From: Kiritimatiellia bacterium
GTDB lineage: Bacteria > Verrucomicrobiota > Kiritimatiellia > RFP12 > UBA1067
Direction: 5' to 3'
NCBI GenBank assembly: GCA_016284515.1
Contig: JAEEOY010000127.1
Location: 1 to 41,297 of the forward strand
Length of the DNA: 41,297 nt
Shown: piece after piece, positions 1 through 8,693 of the stretch
Position numbering within the stretch: the stretch's first letter is position 1
Layout of the letters: the number at the start of each line of letters is the position of its first letter
Position numbers and translations under genes: made by a program
The notes under the pieces: model-generated
Seen by the model: only the letters and a program-made list of their open reading frames with translations
Databases searched by the model: none
Told to the model about the DNA's origin: nothing

Positions 1-1198
1 TCAGCGCGCGCTCGAGCGCGACGGGATCCGCCGTGTCAACCTGTATCGGACACGCGGCGACGCTCTGCACCGTCTCGACGGTCCGCTCCAGCGTCGCGGC
101 CTCGTCGATTCCCGGAACGCCGCAGTTTACGTCAAGAACCTCCGCACCCGCGTCTATCTGCTTCACCGCCTCGCGAAGCACGTACGCCGTGTCCCCTCGT
201 AGATAAGCCTCCTTCAGGAGCTTCTTGCCAGTCGGGTTTATGCGCTCGCCGATGACGAGCCCCGCGTGCGGCCTCAGCTCCACGACGCCCGTTCCGGACG
301 AGACGACGGTACTAGGCTCGGCGCGTGAGACTTCCGTAGCTGAAAGGCTGGAAAACCTAGAGTTTGAATAATCGGCAAGCGCATCGCGCACGGCGGCGAT
401 GTGCGCCGGGGTCGTTCCACAGCACCCTCCGACGATCGATGCGCCCGCGTCCACGAGCTTCGCGACCGTCTCGGCGAATTCCTCCGGCCCAACGGTGAAC
501 ACCGTCTTCCCGTCCACGATCTTCGGCATGCCAGCGTTTGGCTTGACGACAATCGGCCTCGTCGAGACCTTCGCGAGGCGCTCCACGAACGGAAGCATCC
601 TGTCTGGACCGAGTCCGCAGTTGAATCCGTACGCGTCGACGCCGAGCGACTCGAGGAGCGTCGCGACGCACTCGACCGACGCGCCGGTGAGCAGCTTGCC
701 CGACTCGTCGAGCGCAACAGTCGCGTACACGGGAAGGCTCGAGTTCAGCTTCGCGGCGAGGACGGCGGCCTTAAGTTCGCGCGTGTCCCCCATCGTCTCG
801 ACGAACACCAGGTCCGCGCCAGCCTCCGCACCGAAGCGCACCATCTCCGCAAACGCCTCGTAAGCGTCGTCGAAGTCAAGGTCGCCGGCGGGCTTGAGAA
901 GCCTGCCAGTCGGGCCGATGTCGAGCGCGACCTTAGCGGACGCCGCGCCGCGGCGCGCGATGGAGATCGCGGACGCCACAAGTTCTTTCAGGTCGTAGGG
1001 TCCGTAGTACTTGAGCCGGTTCGCGCCGAACGTGTTCGCAAGCACGATGCGCGAGCCGGACTCTGCGTACGCGCGGTGGACGGACGCCACGGCGTCCGGA
1101 TTCTCCACGTTCCAGTCCGTCGGATCCTTCCCCGGCGGCAGTCCCGCCGCCTGCACCATCGTGCCGAAGCCTCCGTCGAGAAAATCAATCCCTTCCAT
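1..1198 (-). CDS. metH: Methionine synthase, homocysteine- and pterin-binding part (partial at left edge)
   Basis: The N-terminal 399 codons are visible and the gene continues off the window. Residues 1-280 look like a homocysteine S-methyltransferase domain: DGGFGTM near the N-terminus, and zinc ligands C194 (GFNCGLG) and C259-C260 (GGCCGTTP). From about residue 315 a pterin-binding (methyltetrahydrofolate) domain begins with GERINPTGKK and continues through LDVNCG. This is the layout of cobalamin-dependent MetH, which transfers a methyl group from methyl-THF to homocysteine. The ATG at 1198 lies inside the end of the upstream activation-domain gene (14-nt overlap), so the two are probably translationally coupled. 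metF is two genes upstream. Whether a B12-binding domain follows cannot be seen. The family assignment is confident. Confidence 0.93.
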   Translation of the reverse strand, partial: MEGIDFLDGGFGTMVQAAGLPPGKDPTDWNVENPDAVASVHRAYAESGSRIVLANTFGANRLKYYGPYDLKELVASAISIARRGAASAKVALDIGPTGRLLKPAGDLDFDDAYEAFAEMVRFGAEAGADLVFVETMGDTRELKAAVLAAKLNSSLPVYATVALDESGKLLTGASVECVATLLESLGVDAYGFNCGLGPDRMLPFVERLAKVSTRPIVVKPNAGMPKIVDGKTVFTVGPEEFAETVAKLVDAGASIVGGCCGTTPAHIAAVRDALADYSNSRFSSLSATEVSRAEPSTVVSSGTGVVELRPHAGLVIGERINPTGKKLLKEAYLRGDTAYVLREAVKQIDAGAEVLDVNCGVPGIDEAATLERTVETVQSVAACPIQVDTADPVALERAL

Positions 1199-1625
1199 CG
1201 CATCCTCCGATCTCGCATATGGCCGTCACGCTCTTTGACGGAACGAGCAGACAGGAATCCGTCACGGCGACTCCGATGCGCCGCGTCGCCTCGAGACGGT
1301 CGACTATCTCGCGGCTGAGCGAGAGCGGCATCTCGCCGTAGCCGGGCGAGCGGCGCGGCATGAGCTTCTCCCCGGGGGCAAGCGACGCGCGCGCCTCCGC
1401 CTCGAGCCGGTCCATCTCGCGCTCGACGGCGTCGAGCCCTATCTGCTGCGAAAAGTACGCGTCCGCGCCGCTCAGCGCCGCAAGCCTGCGCTGCCATGCG
1501 TCGAACGCCGCGCCGAGCGTGCCGCACATGTACACGCGCTCGCCGAAGCGCGCCCACACGCCCTTGGCCTCAATCGGCGCTTCGCGCTCGAGCTCGGCTT
1601 TCCGGATGTCGCACGCTCCGCTCAT
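1185..1625 (-). CDS. Stand-alone MetH reactivation-domain-like protein
   Basis: The protein has 146 aa. Its C-terminal half carries RRSPGYGEMPLS (residues 91-102) followed by a terminal segment with LLVPSKSVTAICEIG. This matches the SAM-binding activation domain normally found at the C-terminus of cobalamin-dependent methionine synthase (RxxPGYG motif). There it supports reductive remethylation of inactive cob(II)alamin. Here the domain is a separate polypeptide between metF and metH. Its ATG overlaps the metF stop (ATGA), and its end overlaps the metH start. The N-terminal 80 residues are helical-looking and give no further clue. The inference is that it reactivates the split MetH encoded next door. 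Confidence 0.82.
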   Translation of the reverse strand: MSGACDIRKAELEREAPIEAKGVWARFGERVYMCGTLGAAFDAWQRRLAALSGADAYFSQQIGLDAVEREMDRLEAEARASLAPGEKLMPRRSPGYGEMPLSLSREIVDRLEATRRIGVAVTDSCLLVPSKSVTAICEIGGCDGRD

Positions 1626-2491
1626 CGGGCGAGTATTCCCGCGAGGTTGTCCATTATGCGGCGGGCGAGCTCGGGCTTGTTCATCGTGTAGACGTGGACA
1701 TGCCCTACGCCGTTCGCGAAAAGGTCGATTATCTGCTCGGTTGCATATGCAACGCCCGCGTCGAGCATCGCCGCCGGATCGTCTCCGAATCGGTCCACGA
1801 TCGCGCGGAAGCGCGGCGGCAGGCTTGTCCCCGAAAGCTCGCATATGCGCGCGATCTGGCGTCCGTTGGTGACGGGCATTATGCCGGCCACTACCGGAAC
1901 CGTCACGCCGGCGTCCCTGAGCCGCGCGAGGTAGTGGAAGTAGACGTTGTTGTCGAAGAACATCTGCGTCGTCAGGAAATCGAGCCCGGCGTCGACCTTC
2001 TCCTTCACGTGCGCTATGTCGTCCGCAAAGTGAACGCTCTCGGGGTGCACCTCGGGATAGCACGCCCCGCCGAGGCAGAAGCCCTTCCCGGAAAGCTCCC
2101 TTACGAGATCCGACGCGTGCATGAACGCCGCGTTGCCGGGGAACTCGATTCCGGGGGGACAGTCCCCGCGCAGGCAGAGGATGTTTTCGATGCCCGCCTC
2201 GCGGAAGGACTCCACCTCGCGCTCTATCGACTCGCGCGTCGCCCCGACGCAGGTGAGATGCGCGAGGACAGGGACTCCGCACGACTTCTGCACGTGCTCG
2301 GCGATCGCGCGCGTGTTCGCGCCGGTCGAACCGCCAGCCGCGCCGTACGTCACGGACATGAACGAAGGCGCCGCCGCGGCGATCTGCGCGACGATCTCCT
2401 TCGTGCCCTCGAGCGGACGGTCCTTCTTCGGGGGGAAGACCTCGAATGAGACCGACGGACCTCCCTTTGCAAGTATCTCGGATATCTTCAT
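1622..2491 (-). CDS. metF: 5,10-methylenetetrahydrofolate reductase
   Basis: This 289-aa protein, the usual MetF length, starts MKISEILAKG. FEVFPPKK near residue 18 holds the catalytic Glu region of the TIM barrel. LRGDCPPG follows, equivalent to the LRGDxPPG motif of MetF. Further matches are the ADDIAHVKEKVDAG and LTTQMFFDN segments. It reduces methylene-THF to methyl-THF, the methyl donor for MetH two genes downstream, so the three genes form a methionine-methyl module. I chose the ATG at 2491 because an extended -10 box lies 6 nt upstream and homology starts there. An in-frame upstream start at 2536 would run into the end of the EamA gene. Translation from 2491 is probably leaderless. Confidence 0.96.
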   Translation of the reverse strand: MKISEILAKGGPSVSFEVFPPKKDRPLEGTKEIVAQIAAAAPSFMSVTYGAAGGSTGANTRAIAEHVQKSCGVPVLAHLTCVGATRESIEREVESFREAGIENILCLRGDCPPGIEFPGNAAFMHASDLVRELSGKGFCLGGACYPEVHPESVHFADDIAHVKEKVDAGLDFLTTQMFFDNNVYFHYLARLRDAGVTVPVVAGIMPVTNGRQIARICELSGTSLPPRFRAIVDRFGDDPAAMLDAGVAYATEQIIDLFANGVGHVHVYTMNKPELARRIMDNLAGILAR

Positions 2492-2497
2492 GCGCGT

Positions 2498-2506
2498 ATT
2501 ATACCA
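2498..2506 (-). promoter_or_regulatory. Extended -10 promoter of metF, predicted leaderless
   Basis: TGGTATAAT is read on the minus strand, 6 nt before the metF ATG, so the expected +1 falls on or next to the start codon. No Shine-Dalgarno fits in this space. No convincing -35 is seen. Confidence 0.7.
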
Positions 2507-2536
2507 TTTCCTGACGAATGCTTGTCGCGCGGGCAA

Positions 2537-3439
2537 TCAGATTAGACAGAGAAGAGCGACGCCGGCGAGGATTGCCGCAAGTGCAAAAGCCTTGCGGCGC
2601 AGGTTCGTCTCGCGGAACACCGCCCCGCCCAGAAAGAAGGTGAGGACGACGCTCGAGCGGCGTATCATGCTGAGCACGGATATCCTCGCCCCCTCCGAGC
2701 CCACGGCGTTGAAATAGCATGCGTCCGAAAGCGCAAGAAGAACGCCCACAAGCGGAATCGTCCAGCGGAAGGTGAACGGATGCGTTGCAAGGCCCGCGCC
2801 TTCCGGAACGCGCCCGCGGAGCTTCCGCCCAAGCGTCGCCGCGGCGTATATGACGCACATCCCGCCCATAAACCACCAGAGGACGGTTCCAGTGGGGATC
2901 GCCAGATCCTTGAGAAGATGCTTGTCGTAAAGCGCCGAGCAGCTGCCGAGGACAGTTCCGAGGAATGCGAGCCACACCGCACGGTTCCGCCTGAAGTCGA
3001 TTCCCTCGTGGGCCGCGGAGCGCGAAAACAGCACGCACCCCGTGACAACCATCGCCATGCCAAGCGCCTGCACGGGAGTGGGAACCTCCGCGAAGAGCAC
3101 GACGGCGCCGAGGAGAGTCCACAACGGACCAGTCGCGCGGATTGGCGCGGCGCAGGTTATCGGAAGTGTTCTCAGCGCCATGTAGGTAGCCGTCCAGCTC
3201 GCGCCGACTATGCAGCTCTTAACGAGCAGCAGGGCGACATGGGCCGGCGGCAGCGAAACGGCCGCGGCAAATGTGCCGCGCCAGACAAGACACGCCGTCA
3301 CGGCGAGCCACCCTGACGCCGTGCTCCCAAGAAGCGTCGGAAACACGGCGTTGCCGCTCACCGACGCCTTCTTGCTTAGGTCGTAGAGGCTTAGGACGAC
3401 GCACGAGGCGAGTATCCAGCCGAGCCAGTGCTGCTGCAT
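2537..3439 (-). CDS. EamA/DMT-family membrane transporter
   Basis: This 300-aa very hydrophobic protein has about ten predicted membrane segments arranged as two similar halves, the layout of the EamA (drug/metabolite transporter) superfamily. The first half includes the ALRTLPITCAAPIRATGPL segment typical of the family. The second half ends with ISVLSMIRRSSVVLTFFLG and a short positively charged loop. The substrate cannot be told from sequence; members export amino acids, metabolites or sugars. It starts 19 nt after the dapL stop, so it is probably cotranscribed with dapL. Its last codons are followed directly by the metF promoter. Confidence 0.85.
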   Translation of the reverse strand: MQQHWLGWILASCVVLSLYDLSKKASVSGNAVFPTLLGSTASGWLAVTACLVWRGTFAAAVSLPPAHVALLLVKSCIVGASWTATYMALRTLPITCAAPIRATGPLWTLLGAVVLFAEVPTPVQALGMAMVVTGCVLFSRSAAHEGIDFRRNRAVWLAFLGTVLGSCSALYDKHLLKDLAIPTGTVLWWFMGGMCVIYAAATLGRKLRGRVPEGAGLATHPFTFRWTIPLVGVLLALSDACYFNAVGSEGARISVLSMIRRSSVVLTFFLGGAVFRETNLRRKAFALAAILAGVALLCLI

Positions 3440-3458
3440 GGAATCGCCGTGGAGTCCG

Positions 3459-4682
3459 TCAGAGGACCTTCCTTATGCGCTCGACCGCCTCGAGGACGTT
3501 GGCGCGGGAGTTGAAGGACGAGATGCGGATGTACCCCTCGCCCGCCTTTCCGAATCCGGCGCCCGGAGTCGTGACTACGTTGGCTTCCTTGAGGAGCTTG
3601 TCGAAGAACTCCCAGCTGTCGCCCTTCACGTTCACCCAGAGATACGGCGAGTTGCCCCCGCCCGTCACCTCGTAGCCGAGCGCGGCAAGCGCCTCCTTCA
3701 TGAGACGTCCGTTCTCGAGGTAGAAGTCGATCGTGGCCTTCGTCTGCGCCTGGCCCTCGGGCGAATAGATCGCCTCCGCGCCGCGCTGGGTGATGTAGCT
3801 AGCGCCGTTGAACTTCGTCGTCTGGCGGCGCGTCCACATGGGACGGAGCTCGACCGGCGAACCGTCCGCGGCGAAAGCGACGAGCCCCTTCGGAACGACG
3901 GTGTATCCGCAGCGCACGCCCGTGAAACCTGCGGTCTTAGAATAGCTGCGGAACTCTATCGCGCACTTGCGCGCGCCATCGCATTCGTAGATGGAGTGCG
4001 GGATCCCGGGCGTCCTGATGAACGCCTCGTAGGCCGCGTCGAAGAGGATGAGCGACTTCCTGTCGTTCGCCCAGTCGACCCACTTCTGGAGCTGCTCCTT
4101 AGTCGCGACCGCGCCGGTGGGGTTGTTCGGATAGCAGAGGTACACGATGTCCGCGTCTCCCGCCGACTCCGGGCCGGGAACGAATCCGTTGGAAGCGTCG
4201 CACGTGAGGTACTTAAGCCCGCCGTAGCGTCCGCCCTCGTTGGCGCCAGTGCGGCCCGCCATCACGTTAGTGTCGACGTACACAGGGTAGACGGGATCGC
4301 CTACCGCTATCTTGACGTCGTTGCCGAAGAGCTCCTGTATGTTGCCGCAGTCGCACTTCGCTCCGTCGGAGATGAATATCTCGTCTGCGGCGATGTCGAT
4401 GCCGCGGTCCTGGAAGTCGACCTTCGCCGCCTTCTCGCGCAGGAACGCATAGCCCTGCTCTGGGCCGTAGCCATGGAAGTTCTCGCGCGCCGCCTCGTCG
4501 TCGACGGCCTTGTGCATCGCCTTCACGACTGCGTCGCAGAGAGGCTCGGTGACGTCGCCGATTCCAAGGCGGATGATCTTCGCGTCCGGATTCGCCGCCT
4601 GGTGCGCGGAGACGCGGTGTGCGATTTCGGTGAACAGGTAGCTTGCCTGTATCTTGGAGTAGTTTTCGTTTACGTGGAGCAT
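3459..4682 (-). CDS. dapL: LL-diaminopimelate aminotransferase
   Basis: The protein has 407 aa and is full length for the family. The start [17 protein letters not shown], the [12 protein letters not shown] segment (38-49), CYPNNPTG (183-190) and [15 protein letters not shown] with PLP lysine K249 are characteristic of DapL class I aminotransferases. The enzyme converts tetrahydrodipicolinate directly to LL-diaminopimelate for lysine and peptidoglycan synthesis. This variant pathway is common in the PVC group, Chlamydiae and anaerobes. The 29-nt leader contains half of a tandem repeat and a run of five C just before the ATG. No Shine-Dalgarno is visible, so initiation may depend on the upstream gene. 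Confidence 0.96.
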   Translation of the reverse strand: MLHVNENYSKIQASYLFTEIAHRVSAHQAANPDAKIIRLGIGDVTEPLCDAVVKAMHKAVDDEAARENFHGYGPEQGYAFLREKAAKVDFQDRGIDIAADEIFISDGAKCDCGNIQELFGNDVKIAVGDPVYPVYVDTNVMAGRTGANEGGRYGGLKYLTCDASNGFVPGPESAGDADIVYLCYPNNPTGAVATKEQLQKWVDWANDRKSLILFDAAYEAFIRTPGIPHSIYECDGARKCAIEFRSYSKTAGFTGVRCGYTVVPKGLVAFAADGSPVELRPMWTRRQTTKFNGASYITQRGAEAIYSPEGQAQTKATIDFYLENGRLMKEALAALGYEVTGGGNSPYLWVNVKGDSWEFFDKLLKEANVVTTPGAGFGKAGEGYIRISSFNSRANVLEAVERIRKVL

Positions 4683-4695
4683 AGGGGGAATGTTG

Positions 4696-4722
4696 AATTA
4701 TGAATGGTTAATTATGAATGGT
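4696..4722. repeat. Tandem 13-bp direct repeat
   Basis: Two copies of AATTATGAATGGT lie at 4696-4708 and 4710-4722, one base apart. The second copy contains the stop codon and last codons (His-Ser-stop) of the O-antigen-ligase-like gene. The first copy sits in the dapL leader. Confidence 0.8.
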
Positions 4723-6319
4723 GGTGATCGTCGTCGCGCTTCTTCAGGCGCGGAAGGAACCCGTCGATGCACGCGAGCGAGACGAAGAACAGCGAAAGCA
4801 CGGCCGGCGAGCGCAGGGGACAGTCCCCGAATCCGTGGATGAAGGTCGCGACCGCAGTCGCGAGGATGCAGAACACCGGCGCAGGGATGACGAACAGCTG
4901 CACGGGCTGCGGCGGCTGCTCCTTGTTCGGAATGAACCGGATGGAGTCCACCATCGCCCTCCACACCCTGCCGAGCGGCATAAGCAGCAGCACCACGACC
5001 GTCACCATGAGTCCGAACCCTACGAGTCCGTGCTCGGCCAGGAACTGGAGGTAGTCGTTGTGGACGTTCACGCCGCCGACCATCTGGATCTGCCGCAGCT
5101 CCTTGTCCGTCATGTACTGGAGGCAGAAGTGCTTGTAGCCCCAGCCGCCGATGCCGAACGCGAAGTTGTCCTTCCATATCTCGGTTGCGACGCGGACATG
5201 GTACTGTCCCTTGCCCGTGACGCGGTCCAGAACCTCCGTCGTGTTCAGCGTGTTGACCTCGCGCTGGAGGTCCTCCGGCATGAACATCACCGCGCATATC
5301 GCTATCAGCGCGAGGACGAGCACGCTCAGCGCGCCGGACCTCACGCGCTGCGCCTTCTTCATCTTCGCAAAGGAGCAGACGAACGTGTGGAGGAAGAAGA
5401 TTATCGCAAGACCAGTCACGAGCATCACCGCCGCGCGGGAAAGAGTGTCGAGCGCGCAGAAGAAGAATATGACGGCGGGTATGAGGTAGTAGTGCCGCTG
5501 CCAGAAATGACCCTCCTTCTTCGGCGCGGACGAACCATGGTGATGGTGGTGGTGATGCGAATGCTCCGCATCGCCGCCCGACGCGGCCTCAGCGCCGACT
5601 GCCGGCGCGGAAGAAGGCGCCTTGATCATCGACGGGGATCGGGTGGACTCGTCAAGCTGCCAGCGCCAGAGCCCCACGGCAAGTCCGAACAGCGTCGTAA
5701 AGTAGTCGCCTGCCATGTTCGGATACCCGAACGTCGAGAAGAAGTAGGCGCTCTGGAAGCAGTCCTCCACCCACAGAGGCCCCTTCGCCTCCGTCATCTG
5801 CTGTATCGCGCCAACTACTCCGAGGGCGAGACCGTTCCACACAATCATCGCAAGGAACGTCCGCTTGCCCTTCTTCAGAAGCGCATGCTTTGCCGCAACG
5901 GTGGCGGTGAGCGTAGGAACGAACCACATGACGACGTTGAGATGCTCCATGCGGTTCACGCAGAACGGGATGAACGGAATCATAGGCTTGGGATCCGCCC
6001 CCGCCTGAATCGCGGGATAGTCGCACACCGGACACAGCCCGACGTTGAAGAACGGCACAATAAGCAGCAGAACGAGCCCAAGCGACACCCACACGAGCGG
6101 ATCCCCGCGCATCGCCTCCCAGACGCGCGAGCGAGCCTCGTATGTGGTCTCCCCCTCGTGCCTCTGCGGAAAGCACAGCATGACCTCCAGCAGGAAGGCC
6201 GTAAGCCACGGCATGACAGGCAGGATGTAGTCCGCCCTGGCTCCGCCGAACAGCCACGCAAACACCGCGCAGACCGCGAACACGTGGAACACCGCTATGT
6301 TATTGTAGAGAAACTGCAT
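4712..6319 (-). CDS. O-antigen ligase / polymerase-like membrane protein (Wzy_C family)
   Basis: This 535-aa polytopic protein has about ten membrane segments. HNDYLQFLAEHG at 420-431 is the conserved periplasmic motif of the Wzy/WaaL O-antigen ligase family. Segments before it (RVATEIWKDNFAFGIGGWG) also fit. It probably joins or polymerises surface glycans at the inner membrane; kdsB elsewhere in the window supports an LPS-making cell. An unusual feature is a His-rich hydrophilic loop at residues 253-261 (seven consecutive His after HS), plus a DDDHHHS C-terminus. Its ATG overlaps the ispG stop by 20 nt, so ispG and this gene are probably cotranscribed. Ligase versus polymerase cannot be decided. 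Confidence 0.82.
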   Translation of the reverse strand: MQFLYNNIAVFHVFAVCAVFAWLFGGARADYILPVMPWLTAFLLEVMLCFPQRHEGETTYEARSRVWEAMRGDPLVWVSLGLVLLLIVPFFNVGLCPVCDYPAIQAGADPKPMIPFIPFCVNRMEHLNVVMWFVPTLTATVAAKHALLKKGKRTFLAMIVWNGLALGVVGAIQQMTEAKGPLWVEDCFQSAYFFSTFGYPNMAGDYFTTLFGLAVGLWRWQLDESTRSPSMIKAPSSAPAVGAEAASGGDAEHSHHHHHHHGSSAPKKEGHFWQRHYYLIPAVIFFFCALDTLSRAAVMLVTGLAIIFFLHTFVCSFAKMKKAQRVRSGALSVLVLALIAICAVMFMPEDLQREVNTLNTTEVLDRVTGKGQYHVRVATEIWKDNFAFGIGGWGYKHFCLQYMTDKELRQIQMVGGVNVHNDYLQFLAEHGLVGFGLMVTVVVLLLMPLGRVWRAMVDSIRFIPNKEQPPQPVQLFVIPAPVFCILATAVATFIHGFGDCPLRSPAVLSLFFVSLACIDGFLPRLKKRDDDHHHS

Positions 6320-7370
6320 ACTCGACCACCTTTCCGACGGCATCCTCCTCGGACACCCTGCAAACCTGTTTTCCTCGAACGTACAGAACAAACTCCCCGT
6401 CCGCGCCGCATAGCGCTATGTCCGCGCCCTTCGCCTCGCCAGGACCGTTCACGACGCACCCCATGACCGCCACGTGCGGAAGCTTCACGCCGTCCTTCGC
6501 CAGCGTCTCCAGCGCGATCTCGACCTGCGACGCGACATGCATCAGGTCGACCTTGGTGCGTCCGCAAGTGGGGCACGACGTGATCGCCGGACCCGGCGCG
6601 CGCAGTCCGAGCGCGCGCAGTATCTCCATCCCGACGCGCACCTCCTTCTCAGGCTTCGCCGTGAGCGAGACGCGTATCGTGTCGCCGATTCCCTCACTCA
6701 GAAGGATCCCGAGCGCAACGGAATTCCGCACCGCGCCTGGAATTAGCGTGCCCGCCTCGGTCACGCCGACGTGCAGCGGGCAGTCCGTCCGCTCCGCAAG
6801 AAGCCTGTACGTCGCGATCGTGTCCGGAACGTTCGACGCCTTCGCGGAAATCACGACATCGCGGAAATCTTCGTCCTCGAGGATCTTCAGGTGCCCCATC
6901 GCGGACCTGACAAGCGCCTCAGGAACGTCTATCGTCCCCGCGTCGAGTTCGCCGCGGAGTCCCTTCTCGAGGGAGCCCAGGTTGACGCCGATCCTTATCG
7001 GAACCTTCTTCGCCTTCGCCGCCCTCACGACGGCCTCAACCCTGTCACGCGAACCGATGTTGCCCGGATTGATGCGGAGCGCGTCCGCCCCCGCCTCTAT
7101 CGCCGCAAGCGCGCAGCGGTAGTCGAAGTGGATGTCGGCGACGAGCGGAATCGGCGATGTGCGCCTCACCTCGCCCAGGACCTTCGCCGCGTCTACGTCC
7201 GGAACCGTGAGCCTGAAGATGTCACAGCCGAGCGCTGCGCATTCCGAAATCTGCGCAGAAAGCGCCGCCGCGTCGTGCGGATCGGCGTTCGCCATCGACT
7301 GGACGCTCACCGGGGCTCCACCGCCCACGGCAACTCCGCCGACATCAATTGCTCGCGTTGTCCGTCGCAT
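6300..7370 (-). CDS. ispG: 4-hydroxy-3-methylbut-2-en-1-yl diphosphate synthase
   Basis: The protein has 356 aa and normal length. The start MRRTTRAIDVGGVAVGGG leads into SVQSMANADPHD, the classic IspG/GcpE N-terminus. The [4Fe-4S] ligands are visible as C266 and C269 (SCPTCGRTKVD) and C305 (MGCVVNGPGEAKGAD), followed by the conserved E312. The enzyme performs the penultimate step of the MEP isoprenoid pathway in the cytoplasm, using reduced ferredoxin or flavodoxin. The ATG at 7370 overlaps the end of rseP by 26 nt. The pathway supplies prenyl diphosphates, the substrate class of the UbiA enzyme at 35558. Confidence 0.96.
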   Translation of the reverse strand: MRRTTRAIDVGGVAVGGGAPVSVQSMANADPHDAAALSAQISECAALGCDIFRLTVPDVDAAKVLGEVRRTSPIPLVADIHFDYRCALAAIEAGADALRINPGNIGSRDRVEAVVRAAKAKKVPIRIGVNLGSLEKGLRGELDAGTIDVPEALVRSAMGHLKILEDEDFRDVVISAKASNVPDTIATYRLLAERTDCPLHVGVTEAGTLIPGAVRNSVALGILLSEGIGDTIRVSLTAKPEKEVRVGMEILRALGLRAPGPAITSCPTCGRTKVDLMHVASQVEIALETLAKDGVKLPHVAVMGCVVNGPGEAKGADIALCGADGEFVLYVRGKQVCRVSEEDAVGKVVEYAVSLQ

Positions 7371-8526
7371 TGGTCTCCGTGGTCTCCCCAGCCTCGGCTT
7401 CCGCCGTCTCCGCGGCGTCCGGTTTGTACGTGTGAATCCTCCAGCTCCTGTGCGCGTCACGGAAGATAAGAAGCCCCATCGCGCCGAGGAGAAGGAACAT
7501 AAAGCCCGTGGAAAGCACGGCGACGATCCTCTCGGGGACGCGCCTGCGGAAGATGAGCGCATAGAGCGCGAAGAGGATGAGACCTCCGTCAAGGACGGGA
7601 ATCGGCAGGAGGTTCAGCACCGCAAGGTTGACGTTCAGGAAGCGGAGAAAGCCAACGCCGTCCCAGAAGTCGTGGCGGACGGACCTGTAGATGCCCTCAA
7701 CGATCATCTGCGGCCCGCCAAGAGCCTTCGCAGTGTTCTTCGCCTCCTTCGGCGTGACGAGTCCCTTGAGGACGCGGAATATCGACCCCGCGTCCCACGC
7801 GAGCTGCCTGAACGGATTCCTATGCGGCATCCAGCTCGACGCGCCGTTCTCCTTCGGAACGCTAACCGCGTTGATCATGTAGATTCCCGTCACCTTGTCC
7901 GCCTCCGGCGTAACGAGCGTCGTGCGCTCCACGCCCGCCTCGTTGCGGAGAACAAGCTCCGTCTCCTGAGCGCCGACTATCTGGAACTCGACCTGCATCT
8001 CCGACCAGTTGGCCACGGGCTTGCCTCCGACGGAAACCACGGTGTCGCCCTTCTTGATGCCTGCCCTCTCGGCGGGGCCGTCCTTGAGCGTGTAGGCGAT
8101 CTTGGCGGGAAGCTCGCCGAACTTGACGGACGGAATCGCGGCGAGGGTGAACGCGAGCACCACGGCGAGGACCAGATTCATCCCCGGCCCTGCAACCGCA
8201 ACGGCAATCTCCTTCCATGCAGGGACCTCCTTGCGCCCCCTCCCGGGCTCCTTCTTGCCGTCTTCGCCACCCTCGAGCTTCTTCGTGCCCTCGGGATCGA
8301 CGTCGGGAATCATCACGTATCCGCCAAGCGGAATCCAGCTGAGGCGGTACTCAACCCCGCGCCACGTCTTCTTGACGATGGCAGGCCCGAACCCGATCGA
8401 GAAGCGTTCGACCTTGAGCCCAAGCTTGAGCGCGACGATGAAGTGCCCGAACTCGTGAATCGCAATCGCGAGCGAGAAAAAGAGCACGCACAGGGCGATG
8501 TAGCCGATTGTTATTAAAATCTCCAT
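7345..8526 (-). CDS. rseP: Site-2 zinc metalloprotease
   Basis: The protein has 393 aa. The first membrane helix carries the zinc motif HEFGH (residues 24-28). A PDZ domain lies at about 145-215 (GPAERAGIKKGDTVVSVGG). The second active-site motif NLLPIPVLDGG lies near residue 325, with the third zinc ligand Asp. This is the RseP/RasP/SpoIVFB group of intramembrane proteases, which cleave anti-sigma factors or leftover signal peptides. The C-terminus ends in an unusual acidic Thr/Glu/Ala-rich tail. Only one PDZ domain is evident, against two in E. coli RseP. The start MEILITIGYIALCV is directly upstream of helix 1. Confidence 0.93.
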   Translation of the reverse strand: MEILITIGYIALCVLFFSLAIAIHEFGHFIVALKLGLKVERFSIGFGPAIVKKTWRGVEYRLSWIPLGGYVMIPDVDPEGTKKLEGGEDGKKEPGRGRKEVPAWKEIAVAVAGPGMNLVLAVVLAFTLAAIPSVKFGELPAKIAYTLKDGPAERAGIKKGDTVVSVGGKPVANWSEMQVEFQIVGAQETELVLRNEAGVERTTLVTPEADKVTGIYMINAVSVPKENGASSWMPHRNPFRQLAWDAGSIFRVLKGLVTPKEAKNTAKALGGPQMIVEGIYRSVRHDFWDGVGFLRFLNVNLAVLNLLPIPVLDGGLILFALYALIFRRRVPERIVAVLSTGFMFLLLGAMGLLIFRDAHRSWRIHTYKPDAAETAEAEAGETTETNATDNASN

Positions 8527-8622
8527 TTATATGATGCTTTTCTACTTTCTTCTTGAAACTATACTCCAACACAACCCGCAAGCCGATCCCTTTTTAACCG
8601 ACAACGGATGCATTGACCGAAT

Positions 8623-8631
8623 ATTATACCA
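8623..8631 (-). promoter_or_regulatory. Extended -10 promoter upstream of rseP
   Basis: TGGTATAAT on the minus strand, about 97 nt before the rseP ATG, would give a leader of roughly 90 nt. The -35 position falls inside the inverted repeat at 8632-8660. Confidence 0.6.
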
Positions 8632-8660
8632 AATACTGCCCCCAAAATGGGGACAGTATT
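8632..8660. repeat. Inverted repeat abutting the rseP promoter
   Basis: Arms AATACTGCCCCCA (8632-8644) and TGGGGACAGTATT (8648-8660) pair at 12 of 13 positions around an AAA loop. The repeat lies between the GH43 stop and the -10 box, so it could be a terminator-like hairpin, an operator, or a relic of a REP-type element. There is no T run to support a standard terminator. Confidence 0.75.
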
Positions 8661-8693
8661 CGATAACGTGTGCCTCGCGAGGTTGGCACAGGA

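Noticed and set aside
2492-2536. SAM or other riboswitch ahead of metF
   Set aside because: Only 45 nt separate metF from the EamA gene, and the -10 box sits 6 nt before the ATG, so there is no room for a leader RNA.
4718-6466. Plus-strand open frame opposite the O-antigen-ligase-like gene
   Set aside because: It is charged, Arg/His-rich and motif-free, and it is antisense to a membrane protein with the HNDYLQFLAEHG motif.
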